A DNA stretch of 42,559 nt from Bacteroidia bacterium (GTDB taxonomy: Bacteria; Bacteroidota; Bacteroidia; UBA4408): contig JALRAS010000012.1 of the NCBI GenBank assembly GCA_023262495.1, forward strand, positions 1 to 42,559, read 5' to 3'. The position numbers and the translations under genes are program-made. Shown piece after piece: positions 17,648 through 26,171 of the stretch. Every line of letters starts with the position of its first letter. Within the stretch, counting starts at the first letter, position 1. The notes below the pieces were generated by a model. It was not told the origin of the DNA, did not search any database, and worked only from the letters and a program-made list of their open reading frames with translations.

Positions 17648-18481
17648 ATCGTCTAAATGCTTACTCGCCTTTTGCATTCTTTGCCACTTACTAGGTATAT
17701 AAATATCTTTACTAATGGTGAAATATAGTCCAGAACCTTTAGAGAAAGTATATGTTTCATAGTTACTGCCATCTTTATAATCGTAAAAATTTATTTTTTG
17801 ATAAGATAATTGGTTGTATCTTCTTGCTTGTGAGAAATGAACAGAAAAATTGACAATATTTTTTCCTTTTTTATTATACCCCTTAAGCATAAAACCTAAG
17901 GTACCCATAATACCATATCTAATACCTGAACTAAAGTAACTTGAATACAACATAGAATCTAAATTAGCATTGGTATAATAAACAAATCCTAATCCAGTTT
18001 CTGCAGGTATTGGAGGTCTAATCATCAATTCAACACCACCAAATAAAAAGCCCTGCCATCTATATTTTTTATGCAGTGCCACCGAATCACTCCCAAATAA
18101 TTTGATACCAAATTTGATGCCGTACCTGCTGTAACTTTGGCCTCCGGCATCAGACATACGTGATGAATAGTATGTATTGTTATATTTGCGATAATCTGTT
18201 TGAATCAAATCTATTCCTGAGTTTGCATCATCTTGCGCCCACCCAATTTCTGCAAACCAATTTTTAGTTCTATAGCCTGCATAGAGTCCTAAATTAAAAC
18301 CTTGCATGGTATAAAACCTTTTTGGTTTTACAATTAATGTATAATTATTTTGGGTAGTAATGGGTATTGTCAACCCTTTGTTGGCATGGAACTTACGCTC
18401 AATAGCAGGTCTTACATAAAAACCTTTCTGTGCAAATACTTGCACAGAAAGGAATAAAAGAAAAACAGTTATTCTCATCAT
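17639..18481 (-). CDS. predicted outer-membrane beta-barrel protein of unknown function
   Basis: A 280-residue protein with a signal peptide (MMRITVFLLFLSVQVFAQ, cleavage after Gln18). The mature part is rich in aromatic-ended, alternating strands (NFGLYAGYR-like stretches such as FNLGLYAGYRTKNWFAEIGW and KYRWQGFLFGGVEL), which fits a small beta-barrel. No family motif is recognised, and the C-terminus is a charged tail (KASKHLDDKK) rather than the terminal aromatic residue common in outer-membrane proteins. No T9SS sorting domain is present. Either ATG at 18481 or 18478 could start it. No TAnnTTTG box is seen upstream, so it may be read with the FKBP genes 64 bases upstream on the same strand. 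Confidence 0.65.
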   Translation of the reverse strand: MMRITVFLLFLSVQVFAQKGFYVRPAIERKFHANKGLTIPITTQNNYTLIVKPKRFYTMQGFNLGLYAGYRTKNWFAEIGWAQDDANSGIDLIQTDYRKYNNTYYSSRMSDAGGQSYSRYGIKFGIKLFGSDSVALHKKYRWQGFLFGGVELMIRPPIPAETGLGFVYYTNANLDSMLYSSYFSSGIRYGIMGTLGFMLKGYNKKGKNIVNFSVHFSQARRYNQLSYQKINFYDYKDGSNYETYTFSKGSGLYFTISKDIYIPSKWQRMQKASKHLDDKK

Positions 18482-18544
18482 TTACATAATTACTATTATA
18501 TTAATAAAGAGCGTTAAAACAACCGCTTCAATAAAACATATCAC

Positions 18545-19408
18545 TCAAAATGTTTTTACCTCCACCACCTCAATATCATATATTAAGGTAGTATAAGGCT
18601 GCACCATGGCAATTTTTCTTCTTCCGAAAGCCAATTCACTGGGTATAATTAACGTTGCTTTTGTACCTGCAACCATTTTTAAGAGTCCCTCTTGCATGCC
18701 TTTGGTTATTTTTCCTTGCGACATATCAATCTCAATGGGCTTGTCTTGCTTATCAATCAAGGCACCATCCAAGGTTGTACAAGTGTATGTAATTTTCACT
18801 TTAGATGCTTGGGTAATTGGATTTCCCGTGCCTGCTTCTCTTTCAATGTAATAAAGCCCCGAAGTATCTGGCAATACCTGAATTTGATTGAGCGAAATAA
18901 ACTCCTTTATCCTTTGTGGTTCGGCTACTCTTCGTGCCTCGTTGTCGCGTTCAATCTCCTCGGGTGTGCGCGTCTCTATTGACTCTTTGGGTTTAATGCC
19001 TAGCAGCTTAATCCTAAAATTCATCTTTGTGCCTTTCTTGATGTAACGAGGCATAGCAGTTTTGAAAGTTTTGGCATAGATAGAATCGGCACTTACTCTG
19101 AAAATAGCTGAATCTCCCACTGCCATCATCAACATCCCTTCTTCAAGACTGCCTTTGAAAGTAGGCGCCAATAGTTCAAAAACATTATCGGGTCGGCTCA
19201 CCCTCGAGTCGAAAATAACTGAATCCTTGTGATTGGTGTAAACAAGAATGGTTTTAATTAAATCTCCGGCAGCAGGTTTTATCTTCCCTCCATTGCTGAA
19301 AATTTTATACTCAAGTCCTGTAGCAGTTTTCTCGAAGGCAACCTTTTTTTGACCAAAAGCTGCACTGCTTAAAAATAGGGTTAAGAGGAGCAGACTTTTA
19401 GCTGTCAT
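18545..19408 (-). CDS. tandem FKBP-fold protein, degenerate active site
   Basis: A 287-residue exported protein with signal peptide MTAKSLLLLTLFLSSAAFGQ. It has two FKBP-like domains: residues ~25-140 (LEEGMLMMAVGDSAIFRVSAD) and ~180-287 (KVKITYTCTTLDGALID ... ELAFGRRK ... TLIYDIEVVEV). In the second domain, key prolyl-isomerase positions are altered: the F-D after the first strand is I-D, the pocket Trp is Met (ITKGMQEGL), and the Tyr of AYG is Phe (AFG). A chaperone role without strong isomerase activity is therefore plausible. It lies 1 base downstream of its paralogue and is surely cotranscribed. An ordinary periplasmic isomerase cannot be excluded. Confidence 0.85.
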   Translation of the reverse strand: MTAKSLLLLTLFLSSAAFGQKKVAFEKTATGLEYKIFSNGGKIKPAAGDLIKTILVYTNHKDSVIFDSRVSRPDNVFELLAPTFKGSLEEGMLMMAVGDSAIFRVSADSIYAKTFKTAMPRYIKKGTKMNFRIKLLGIKPKESIETRTPEEIERDNEARRVAEPQRIKEFISLNQIQVLPDTSGLYYIEREAGTGNPITQASKVKITYTCTTLDGALIDKQDKPIEIDMSQGKITKGMQEGLLKMVAGTKATLIIPSELAFGRRKIAMVQPYTTLIYDIEVVEVKTF

Positions 19409-19409
19409 G

Positions 19410-20345
19410 TTACTTTACATCAAGTAGTTCAACTTCGAATATAAGTGTGCTAAATGGCTTAATTGGCCCTTGATTCATTTCGCCATAGGCAAGATTAGAG
19501 GGGATAATAAATGTTGCCTTACCGCCTGAATTCATCAGTAGCAATGCCTCATCCCAACCCGGAATAACTTCTCCATTACCAACTGTAAATTCAAAAGCAC
19601 TGTACGTTCTTCCCTCTTGATACATGTTATTTTCCTTTGCTATTTTTTCATTGTTAGTATCAAATAAAGTACCATCAATCAATCTACCCACATAATTCAT
19701 TTTAACCTTCTTACCTTTTTCAGCTTTAGGTCCTTTACCTTTCATTTTTTCAATATAAATTAAGCCACTTGCTGTTGGAGCAGTTGTAATTTTGTTATCG
19801 GCAAGATATTTATCGAGATTTACTTTTTCTTCTGCCTTAAACTTTTGTGCCTCAGCTTCTGCCACCGCCATTTTTTCGGCACGCATTTTCTCTATTTCGG
19901 CTTTTGTTTTGATGTCTTCTACCTTCACAAAAAAGGTGAGCATACTTCCTTTTGCTATTCCCTTGGGCAACTCTTGCATTCCAAAAGTTTTGGCGAATAG
20001 AGAGTCAGCGCTTACCATAAAACTAGCGCTATCACCCGGTGAAAGCATCGCAAATCCTTCTTCTAAACCACCTTTAAAGGTTGGCTTGGTAAGCGGTACA
20101 GGAACTTTTCTGCCTTGAGCAATTGAATTAAATATCACACTATCTTTTTCATTTTTGTATACCATGTCCATCATGATTACATCGCCTTCTGCTGCTTTCT
20201 TACCTTTTTCATCATGTTTGAAAAACTTGTAATACAATCCGTCTTTGGTTTGCTCATAACCCGGATACTTAGAATTGTTGCATGCTAAAAAAGTGAAACA
20301 AGAGATACTGAATAAACTTGTTAGTGTGATAAAGTTGAATTTCAT
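19410..20345 (-). CDS. tandem FKBP-type peptidyl-prolyl isomerase lipoprotein (start revised)
   Basis: A 311-residue lipoprotein. The ATG at 20345 is chosen because it opens a lipoprotein signal (MKFNFITLTSL...FTFLAC, then NNSK); the track's 37-residue extension to 20456 lacks any such signal. The N-terminal FKBP-like domain (~30-145) resembles that of the downstream paralogue (LEEGFAMLSPGDSASFMVSAD). A Lys/Glu/Ala-rich linker follows, then a C-terminal FKBP domain that keeps the canonical pocket: YVGRLIDGTLFDT, GEVIPGWDEALL and LAYGE. It should assist folding at the envelope; related FKBP lipoproteins (GldI-type) are linked to gliding in some Bacteroidota, but this is not shown here. A near-match -7 box (TACTTTCGT) lies about 25 bases upstream. 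First gene of the FKBP pair. Confidence 0.88.
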   Translation of the reverse strand: MKFNFITLTSLFSISCFTFLACNNSKYPGYEQTKDGLYYKFFKHDEKGKKAAEGDVIMMDMVYKNEKDSVIFNSIAQGRKVPVPLTKPTFKGGLEEGFAMLSPGDSASFMVSADSLFAKTFGMQELPKGIAKGSMLTFFVKVEDIKTKAEIEKMRAEKMAVAEAEAQKFKAEEKVNLDKYLADNKITTAPTASGLIYIEKMKGKGPKAEKGKKVKMNYVGRLIDGTLFDTNNEKIAKENNMYQEGRTYSAFEFTVGNGEVIPGWDEALLLMNSGGKATFIIPSNLAYGEMNQGPIKPFSTLIFEVELLDVK

Positions 20346-20489
20346 TGATTGACGTTTTTTTAAATTGAGGTACGAAAGTAATGATAAATTTAATTGACAC
20401 TTAATTTTAAATTGAGCCAACATTAAATTAACAAATATTGGGCACTTAAAAAGCATACTACTGTCCTATGATTTTTAATAACACGCTCA

Positions 20490-21212
20490 TTAAAATACCA
20501 TGGGCAACTCCATCAACAGGAGGTGTGCCTCTTCGGTTGCTTGAACATGCAGTTCGTTGATATCCCAAATGCCAAGTGCATCACGTTTGCCCAATTGATG
20601 TTGATTATTAATGGTAACTGCCCCCTCAATTAAAAAGGCATACAACCCATTCCCATTTATTTGAATAGTGTAAGAAAGTGCTGTGCCCGGCTGCATATCG
20701 GCTAGTTGAAAAAATGCGCGTTGATTGATATTCATGCCAACAGGATTGCCATCAGGTGAGATAACTTGTTGAAATTTATTTTTCCGGTCTTCTGGATTAA
20801 GTCTTACCTGATTGTAGCGAGGGGTGATATTTCTGACTAATGGAAAAATCCATATCTGCAATAAATTTACTTCTCGATCAGCATTAGGATTGTATTCTGA
20901 ATGCGTAATGCCACTACCTGCACTCATCATTTGAATTTCGTTTTCACTAATTCTGCCGATGTTACCCATGCTATCCTTATGCTCAAGTTCTCCCTTCAGC
21001 GGAATGGTAATAATTTCCATGTTATCGTGCGGGTGCGTGCCAAATCCCATACCGGGTGCCACAATATCATCATTTAACACGCGCAAGGCACCAAAGTGTA
21101 CTTTTTGAGGATTTTGCCACGAGGCAAAACTGAATGAGTGACGTGCGTTTAACCAACCATGATTCACATGTCCACGCTCATGAGCAGGGTGAAAAACAAA
21201 CTTTTCTGTCAT
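20490..21212 (-). CDS. pirin family protein (YhhW-like bicupin)
   Basis: A 240-residue bicupin protein. The N-terminal cupin keeps the four metal ligands of pirin/YhhW: GTHPHDN (His60, His62) and GITHSEYN (His104, Glu106). The opening RGHVNHGWLNARHSFSFASW is the pirin signature. The C-terminal cupin has lost such ligands, as is usual. Some relatives show quercetin 2,3-dioxygenase activity in vitro, but the physiological substrate is unknown. It has its own strong promoter 129 bases upstream, leaving a long leader. Confidence 0.93.
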   Translation of the reverse strand: MTEKFVFHPAHERGHVNHGWLNARHSFSFASWQNPQKVHFGALRVLNDDIVAPGMGFGTHPHDNMEIITIPLKGELEHKDSMGNIGRISENEIQMMSAGSGITHSEYNPNADREVNLLQIWIFPLVRNITPRYNQVRLNPEDRKNKFQQVISPDGNPVGMNINQRAFFQLADMQPGTALSYTIQINGNGLYAFLIEGAVTINNQHQLGKRDALGIWDINELHVQATEEAHLLLMELPMVF

Positions 21213-21340
21213 ACTAAAAATTTAAAAGTGTATATATTATAGTAACATTATTGAAAGATAAAAGTTAAATTTGTTGATGCATGTGAAGCTAAATTCTATA
21301 CATTCAAATTATTAACATGTCACATTTAAGCGAGTATGTC

Positions 21341-21373
21341 GCAAATCTATATTTAATAGGGCATTCAAACAAA
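21341..21373 (-). promoter_or_regulatory. promoter: TTTG -33 box, 20-base spacer, TAGATTTGC -7 box
   Basis: On the minus strand, TTTG (21370-21373) and a perfect TAnnTTTGY (21341-21349) with a 20-base spacer. This is the best complete Bacteroidota promoter in the window. It points at the pirin gene, giving an untranslated leader of about 120 bases with no recognised riboswitch. Confidence 0.65.
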
Positions 21374-21452
21374 TTTTACTTATCAGCAACCATTGTTAGA
21401 AAAATTTAAACCACAGCGCTTTATTTATGTTTAAGGTATGATGAAATAGATT

Positions 21453-21461
21453 TAGATTTGT
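21453..21461 (+). promoter_or_regulatory. -7 promoter element (TAGATTTGT) for the 40-residue-repeat gene
   Basis: A perfect TAnnTTTGY match. The track's GTG start at 21460 overlaps it, so that start is impossible from this promoter; the ATG at 21484 is 22 bases downstream. Confidence 0.55.
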
Positions 21462-21483
21462 GTATCTTAAATTTAAACTTTCA

Positions 21484-21960
21484 ATGAAAACAATCATTTT
21501 TTCTATCTCCGTATTATTATCAACTTCTATTTTCAGTACCTCTCAGGTAACAGCCAACAATCCTCAGTTGGGCAACTACACCGTGGAGCAAAGCAAAACC
21601 GATGTGAACCTTAATTTAGTGCTTGTAGAATTAACGGAAGGCATCATTCCTAAGGGATTTGACAAAGCATGGAAAACCATAGGGCCACAATGGGCAGACA
21701 AGGTAAAATCTGCTGCTGAAGTTTCTTTGTTGAGTGCTTCACTGCTAGAATTGGCTGATAATATCAAAGACAAATACTACAAACCAACTTGGGAAAAATC
21801 GAAAGAGAAATGGGTAAAACAAGTGAAGGATGCACGCAGTAGCTTAGCATTGGCAGGCCTCTTGAAATCGTTATATAACAACCTCAATCCCGAAGTTTTT
21901 ACCGCAGATTGGACAGGCAAAAGTTCAATTTGGCTTGAAACGCTCAGCAAAATTGAATAA
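21484..21960 (+). CDS. secreted protein of three 40-residue Trp-pair repeats, unknown function
   Basis: A 158-residue exported protein; signal peptide MKTIIFSISVLLSTSIFSTS, cleaved around residues 20-24. The mature part is three repeats of exactly 40 residues. Each has a helix (LVLVELTEGI / ASLLELADNI / AGLLKSLYNN), then a pair of tryptophans seven apart: W63/W70, W103/W110, W143/W150 (for example PTWEKSKEKW). It is strongly helical and Lys-rich, with no cysteine, lipobox or T9SS domain, so probably periplasmic. I do not recognise the family. It lies 40 bases upstream of a secreted subtilase on the same strand, so cotranscription is likely; a chaperone or inhibitor role is conceivable but unsupported. 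The start was moved from the GTG at 21460 because a promoter lies there. Confidence 0.8.
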   Translation: MKTIIFSISVLLSTSIFSTSQVTANNPQLGNYTVEQSKTDVNLNLVLVELTEGIIPKGFDKAWKTIGPQWADKVKSAAEVSLLSASLLELADNIKDKYYKPTWEKSKEKWVKQVKDARSSLALAGLLKSLYNNLNPEVFTADWTGKSSIWLETLSKIE

Positions 21961-22000
21961 TAAAAAATAATATACCAGAATTAGTTTTTTAATTGTAAAG

Positions 22001-24820
22001 ATGATGACATCAAGAATTTCAACCCCATTTTTTTCGCTAATATTTTTAGTGCTTGCAAACCTGAGCACCGCTTCGTTTGCATCAACAAAGTTCAAGGTTG
22101 ATTTAAATGCACCCCATGAGCAAGGGGTTGTAATTTTAAAGGTTAAAAAGCAGTATGCCAATCAATGCGAGGCAACCCGCATCAACTCAACAAAAATTAT
22201 TAATTGCTTGATGTCGATTGATGTGGTTGGTTTATCCAAAAAGTTTCCCCTACACCAGTCACCTGCCACAGAGCGCGACAAGTATGGTCGTGAGCTGATA
22301 GACCTGTCTCTAATATACGAGTTAAAGGTTAATCCATCAAATAAACTGGATAAAGTGATTCAGCTACTTCTTGCAACAGGTGAGCTCGACTATGCCGAAC
22401 CGCATTATACGCAACAATTATTATATTCACCCAACGACCCTTCTACCTTACTGCAATATTATCTCAATAAAATATCGGCTTATCAAGCATGGGACATCAG
22501 CCAAAGCGATACTAACATTGTTATTGGTGTAACAGATACCGGAACAGACCTCTTTCACGAAGACCTTGTGGGTAACGTAAAGTATAACTACCTCGACCCT
22601 ATTGATGGGATTGATAATGACACCGATGGATACATTGACAATTACTATGGTTGGGATTTAGGTGAGAACGATAATACACCACAATGTAATGCCAATTTCC
22701 ATGGCTTGCACAGTACAGGTATTTCAAGTGCTATGGTTGATAACAATACCGGTATTGCAGGGGTGGGCTTTAAGGCCAAATACTTACCAATCAAAATTTC
22801 TGATGCAGCAGGTACATTAAATACATCTTATGAAGGAATTGTATATGCCGTTGATCATGGCTGTCAAATCGTGAATTGTTCTTGGGGAGGAATTGGTGCC
22901 AGCCAATTTGGACAAGATATAGTTAACTATGCCGCCATCAATATGAATGCCCTAGTAATTGCCTCTGCCGGAAACAATGGCGATGATGTACTTTTTTACC
23001 CTGCCTCCTACAACAATGTGCTCAACGTGGCTGCTACCGATCAAGCTGATCACAAAAAACTGAATTCAACCTATGGAATAACCATTGATGTGTGCGCCCC
23101 CGGTGAAGATATTTTGTCAACTTGGACCAACAACACCTATGTGGCTTCAGGAGGTACCTCCACCGCTGCTCCTGTAGTTGCCGGTGCTGCAGCCATTGTA
23201 AAATCACACTTTCCCAACTATTCGGGCATACAAATTGGAGAGCAGTTGCGGGCCACAGCCGATAACATTGATACTGTTGCATTCAACGCTCCTTGGGCCG
23301 GTAAGCTGGGCGCAGGCAGAATAAATTTATTTAAAGCACTCACCGACAGTAACGCAGTATCAGTTGTACTAACCAATAGCAGCGTTACCGATAACAACGA
23401 CAATGCATTTGTTGTAGGCGATACACTCAACATCATAGGCGAATTTACCAACTATCTTGCTCAAACAAATGCTGTATCGGTGAAAGCATCATGTGCCTCT
23501 GCTTTTATCCAAATGATCGACAGCACTATCACGTTGGGTAACATGAATACTCTGCAAACGGTAAACAATAACGCATCACCTTTTAAAGCAACTATATTAA
23601 GCGGTGCACCTATCAATGCTCCTGTTGAATTTAAATTAAAAGTAACAGACAGTGCCGGACATCAATTTACCTACTATGTTGCCATAGTGATTAATGTAGA
23701 CTTTATCAATATCAACATTAATGAGGTAGCTACCACGGTAACCAGCAAAGGAAATATTGGTTACAATAACAGTTCAACACAAGGATTAGGTTTTGTATAC
23801 AACAATAGCAACTTGCTTTATGAATCCGGCTTGCTCATTGGTGCAGGCCCAACACGTGTATCCGACAGGGTGAGAGGGAATCCGGGCACCCAAGATACCG
23901 ACTTCTTGTCCGTTTCAAATGTTTCGCGAATTATTCCGGGCGTAGTTTCTGAATTTGATGTCACAGGAAGTTTTAATGACAACGGTGCAGCTGCCAATGC
24001 TATTCCCGTAAAGGTGCTTCAAAACTCCTATGCATGGAGTACACCCGGCAACACGAAATATGTCATCTTCAAATACAAAGTAATCAATACCGGTGCAGTA
24101 CTGCTCGACAATCTGTTTATTGGAGTATTTGCCGATTGGGATATTATGAATAGCAACTTAAATAAAGCAGCATTTGATGCACCCAACAAGATGGGTTTCT
24201 GCTACAGCACGCAGTCGAACGGACTTTATGCAGGCATCAAACTGCTCAGCAATACAGCCCCTGTGGTTCACTATGCCATGGATAACATTGGTGGTGGTGG
24301 TGGTGGAATTGATCCGGTGGGTGGCATTAACACTGCTGAGAAATTTACCGGGATTTCAACCAATAGAACAAATGCAGGAGGAGCCGGTAGCGGCAACGAT
24401 GTTACTCATTTTGTAAGCAGTGGGCCATTTGTAGTGAACCCCAACGATACGGTTGAGGTAGCTTTTGCTTACATTGCAGGTGATAGTTTAGCCGACCTAC
24501 AGAGCAGTGCTGCAGCAGCACAAGTAAAATATGACAATAGCTTAGTAGTTGTTAAAAATAATCACACCCAATATCCGGCTTTCATTGTTTATCCTAATCC
24601 GGTTAAAGATATGCTCTACATCAGCTCCCCAAATACTGCAGCAAGCAATTGTGTGGTCAATGTGCTGAATATCGAAGGCAAAATAATCATGCAGCACAAT
24701 ATCATTAATCAGCAAGCAACTTTCGGCATTCCGATGTCAGGTATAGAAAACGGTATTTACTTTGCACAAATCATTACTGAGTCAGATGTAAAAACAGTAA
24801 AATTTATAGTGAACAGATAA
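22001..24820 (+). CDS. subtilisin-like (S8) secreted serine protease with T9SS type A sorting domain
   Basis: A 939-residue secreted protease. Signal peptide ~1-28 (ends ASFAST region), propeptide-like region to ~155, then the S8 domain with the full catalytic set: Asp179 (VTDTGTDLFHEDL), His234 (NFHGLHSTG), oxyanion Asn325 (SAGNNGD) and Ser387 (GGTSTAAPVVAG). Beta-sandwich domains follow (~450-850), including a GGGGGG stretch encoded by a GGT run. The end is a T9SS type A sorting domain: YPNPVKDMLYISS ... GIYFAQIITES ... KFIVNR. It should be exported through Sec and T9SS and processed at the cell surface, acting as an extracellular peptidase. Likely cotranscribed with the repeat protein 40 bases upstream. 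Confidence 0.95.
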   Translation: MMTSRISTPFFSLIFLVLANLSTASFASTKFKVDLNAPHEQGVVILKVKKQYANQCEATRINSTKIINCLMSIDVVGLSKKFPLHQSPATERDKYGRELIDLSLIYELKVNPSNKLDKVIQLLLATGELDYAEPHYTQQLLYSPNDPSTLLQYYLNKISAYQAWDISQSDTNIVIGVTDTGTDLFHEDLVGNVKYNYLDPIDGIDNDTDGYIDNYYGWDLGENDNTPQCNANFHGLHSTGISSAMVDNNTGIAGVGFKAKYLPIKISDAAGTLNTSYEGIVYAVDHGCQIVNCSWGGIGASQFGQDIVNYAAINMNALVIASAGNNGDDVLFYPASYNNVLNVAATDQADHKKLNSTYGITIDVCAPGEDILSTWTNNTYVASGGTSTAAPVVAGAAAIVKSHFPNYSGIQIGEQLRATADNIDTVAFNAPWAGKLGAGRINLFKALTDSNAVSVVLTNSSVTDNNDNAFVVGDTLNIIGEFTNYLAQTNAVSVKASCASAFIQMIDSTITLGNMNTLQTVNNNASPFKATILSGAPINAPVEFKLKVTDSAGHQFTYYVAIVINVDFINININEVATTVTSKGNIGYNNSSTQGLGFVYNNSNLLYESGLLIGAGPTRVSDRVRGNPGTQDTDFLSVSNVSRIIPGVVSEFDVTGSFNDNGAAANAIPVKVLQNSYAWSTPGNTKYVIFKYKVINTGAVLLDNLFIGVFADWDIMNSNLNKAAFDAPNKMGFCYSTQSNGLYAGIKLLSNTAPVVHYAMDNIGGGGGGIDPVGGINTAEKFTGISTNRTNAGGAGSGNDVTHFVSSGPFVVNPNDTVEVAFAYIAGDSLADLQSSAAAAQVKYDNSLVVVKNNHTQYPAFIVYPNPVKDMLYISSPNTAASNCVVNVLNIEGKIIMQHNIINQQATFGIPMSGIENGIYFAQIITESDVKTVKFIVNR

Positions 24821-24871
24821 TTATTTAAGCCACCTATCGTCATTCCACCATCTTTTGCAACCTAATGTAAG

Positions 24872-26155
24872 TTGAAAAAATATACAACAGCCGAAGAAGC
24901 CGTAAAGGTTATCAAAAGCTATGATAAAGTTTTTGTTCACGGAAGTGCAGCAACACCCGAAGTACTGCTTGCTGCCTTGGAAAAAAGAGCCGATGAACTG
25001 AATCAGGTAAACATCATTTCTTTGAGCACCTACGGCAACATGCCAATTGCACAGCTCAAGTATAAAAACTCCTTTTATTTTAATACGCTTTTTGTTTCGC
25101 AGCACACACGCGAACTTATAACGCAGGGCATGGGAAGTTATATTCCCGTTTTCTTGAGTGAGATCCCTGCCCTATTTCATCGTAAAATTATTGTTCCTGA
25201 TGTTGCGCTTATTCATGTATCTCCCCCCGACAAGCATGGTTATTGCTCCTTAGGCGTGTCGGTAGACATATGTTTATCGGCACTTAAAAATGCGAAGTAT
25301 GTAATTGCACAGGTGAATTCAAAAATGCCCCGTACTCATGGTGACGGCATGATTCATGTAAATGAAATCAACGCATTGGTTGAAGTTGAACAATCCTTAC
25401 CTGAAATCGATTATACCAAGGAAATTACAGAAGTTGAACAAACAATTGGAAAATACTGCGCATCGCTGATTGAAGATGGTGCAACCTTACAAATGGGAAT
25501 TGGATCGATACCCGATGCTGTGCTAAGCATGCTCGAAAATCATAAAGATTTAGGTGTGCATACCGAGATGTTTTCCGTTGGGACCATCAATTTATTGAAA
25601 AAGGGTGTCATTACCAATAAATACAAAAAGAAACATCGAAGAAAAATTGCCACCTCATTTGCAATTGGCAATCGTGATATGTATGATTTTATACATGATA
25701 ATCCTGTTTGTTCATTTCTTGAATCGGATTATATCAACGATGCCTATGTGATTGGTAAAAACCCTAAGGTAACAGCTATCAACAGCGCCATAGAAATTGA
25801 CCTAACCGGACAGGTGTGTGCTGATTCTATAGGGACTAAACAATTCTCGGGTGTTGGCGGACAGATGGATTTTATGCGCGGGGCATCGATATCGGAAGGT
25901 GGCAAACCAATTATTGCGATGTCATCGGTTACCACTAAAGGTGCCTCTAAAATTGTTCCTGTGCTGAAAGAAGGTGCGGGAGTGGTGAGCACAAGGGCCA
26001 ATGTTCACTACGTGATTACCGAGTATGGCATTGCCTCTTTGCATGGCAAAAATTTAATTGAACGTGCCAAAGCGCTGATTGAAATTGCACATCCTGCGCA
26101 TCGCGAAGCATTGGATCAAGCAGCTCGAATTAGGTTTAACAATCACTCCTTCTAA
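24872..26155 (+). CDS. acetyl-CoA hydrolase/transferase family (4-hydroxybutyrate CoA-transferase-like)
   Basis: A 427-residue cytoplasmic CoA-transferase of normal family length. It starts with TTG; a TAA in frame at 24863 leaves no upstream alternative. Family signatures: SPPDKHGYCSLG, LQMGIGSIPDAVLSML (CoA-binding), TEMFSVG (position of the catalytic Glu region), then FSGVGGQMDFMRGA and YVITEYGIASLHGK in the second Rossmann-like half. It should move CoA between acetyl-CoA and another carboxylate, or hydrolyse acetyl-CoA; the acceptor cannot be fixed from sequence. IcmF-derived butyryl-CoA is a possible metabolic neighbour but is encoded 15 kb away. It converges with the polysaccharide genes. 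Confidence 0.9.
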   Translation: MKKYTTAEEAVKVIKSYDKVFVHGSAATPEVLLAALEKRADELNQVNIISLSTYGNMPIAQLKYKNSFYFNTLFVSQHTRELITQGMGSYIPVFLSEIPALFHRKIIVPDVALIHVSPPDKHGYCSLGVSVDICLSALKNAKYVIAQVNSKMPRTHGDGMIHVNEINALVEVEQSLPEIDYTKEITEVEQTIGKYCASLIEDGATLQMGIGSIPDAVLSMLENHKDLGVHTEMFSVGTINLLKKGVITNKYKKKHRRKIATSFAIGNRDMYDFIHDNPVCSFLESDYINDAYVIGKNPKVTAINSAIEIDLTGQVCADSIGTKQFSGVGGQMDFMRGASISEGGKPIIAMSSVTTKGASKIVPVLKEGAGVVSTRANVHYVITEYGIASLHGKNLIERAKALIEIAHPAHREALDQAARIRFNNHSF

Positions 26156-26171
26156 GGGTTATAGTTCTTTT

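Noticed and set aside
21460-21483. GTG start giving MYLKFKLS before the signal peptide of the repeat protein
   Set aside because: The GTG overlaps the promoter -7 box TAGATTTGT, and the added residues weaken the signal peptide; ATG at 21484 is better.
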